Positions 6,022-6,236 of a DNA stretch of 6,236 nucleotides are shown piece after piece; position 1 is the stretch's first letter; each line of letters opens with the position of its first letter. The notes beneath the pieces are model-generated. The model did no database searches and had not been told where the DNA came from. It worked only from the letters and a program-made list of their open reading frames with translations. The stretch spans positions 1 to 6,236 of the forward strand of contig JAKAZX010000247.1 in the NCBI GenBank assembly GCA_021826485.1. The letters run 5' to 3'. The translations under genes were made by a program, and so were the position numbers. This DNA comes from Pseudomonadota bacterium. GTDB taxonomy: Bacteria > Pseudomonadota > Alphaproteobacteria > Acetobacterales > Acetobacteraceae.

Positions 6022-6236
6022 CTATTTCAGCGAGGCCAGCAGCGCATCCAGATCCGGCTCGGTGGCGTCCTCGTCGCCCGCCGCCGAGGGCGCGTTGAGG
6101 CTGGCGAGCAGCGCATCGAGATCGTCCTCGGCCGGGGCTTCCGGGGCCGGGGCTTCCGCGGCCGGTTGTTCCGCCTCGGCTTCCGCCGCCGGTTCGGCGG
6201 CCGGCGCCGCGGGGGCGAGGCTGGCGAGCAGCGCGT
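6022..6236 (-). CDS. C-terminal tail of an unidentified protein with LDALLASL repeats
   Basis: The frame is open from the window edge to the TAG at 6024-6022, giving 70 complete residues of a longer protein. The visible part is low-complexity, rich in Ala, Pro and Glu, and so probably disordered. It carries three copies of a short hydrophobic motif: ALLASL at the window edge, DLDALLASL in the middle, and DLDALLASLK at the very C-terminus. No catalytic or fold motif can be seen, so I cannot name it. Its codon pattern (Ala GCC/GCG, Leu CTG/CTC, Asp GAC/GAT) agrees with the other genes and the regular repeat spacing supports real coding. Its position next to a T6SS operon suggests another T6SS component, which is inference from context only. 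It converges on the plus-strand gene with 21 bases between stops. Confidence 0.75.
   Translation of the reverse strand, partial: ALLASLAPAAPAAEPAAEAEAEQPAAEAPAPEAPAEDDLDALLASLNAPSAAGDEDATEPDLDALLASLK
6028..6236 (-). repeat. Three in-gene repeat units encoding DLDALLASL-type motifs
   Basis: The units lie at 6028-6054, 6097-6123 and 6217-6236 (the last cut by the window edge). The second and third share an identical 18-base core (6097-6114 and 6217-6234); the first has diverged at synonymous positions, reading CTG where the others have CTC and TCG where they have AGC. The units start 69 and 120 bases apart, both multiples of three, so the coding frame is kept. Conserved protein with partly changed codons points to selection on the peptide. 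Confidence 0.75.

Noticed and set aside
1..6236. CRISPR arrays, tRNA or rRNA genes, insertion sequences, T6SS effector-immunity pairs
   Set aside because: I found no regularly spaced identical repeats, no tRNA-like cloverleaf, no terminal inverted repeats or transposase, and no toxin-immunity gene pair in the window.

Overview
The window is part of a type VI secretion system (T6SS) locus from a high-G+C proteobacterium. By eye the third codon positions are overwhelmingly G/C, and long open frames appear on non-coding strands as a consequence. The gene content and sequence style fit an alphaproteobacterium, perhaps of the Rhodospirillales/Acetobacteraceae type. That placement is an impression, because no rRNA or taxonomic marker is present.

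From right to left on the minus strand lies a tight operon: fha/tagH (5397-4006), tssJ (3928-3446), tssK (3443-2106), tssL (2069-735) and the N-terminal 246 codons of tssM (738 to the window edge). This is the T6SS membrane complex (outer-membrane lipoprotein TssJ, inner-membrane TssL and TssM), the baseplate adaptor TssK that docks on it, and an FHA-domain regulator. TssL is the extended form with a C-terminal OmpA-like peptidoglycan-binding domain. Its N-terminal tail carries a Thr in the same place as the TssL threonine that is phosphorylated and bound by Fha in Agrobacterium tumefaciens. The operon therefore encodes both halves of a likely phospho-switch; the kinase is not in the window.

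Divergent from fha, with a 54-base gap, is one plus-strand gene (5452-6000). It encodes a 182-residue protein without a signal peptide or membrane segment. I do not recognise it by name, but its C-terminal half reads as a degenerate OmpA-like fold. It converges, 21 bases apart, on the 3' end of a further minus-strand gene (6022 to the window edge). Only the low-complexity Ala/Pro/Glu tail of that gene is visible, and it has three copies of an L-D-A-L-L-A-S-L type motif. A closely matching motif occurs in the disordered linker of the FHA protein.

The five operon genes are ordinary, well-supported T6SS genes. The less described material is at the right end: the signal-less OmpA-like protein, the repeat tail, and the short motif shared between that tail and the FHA protein.
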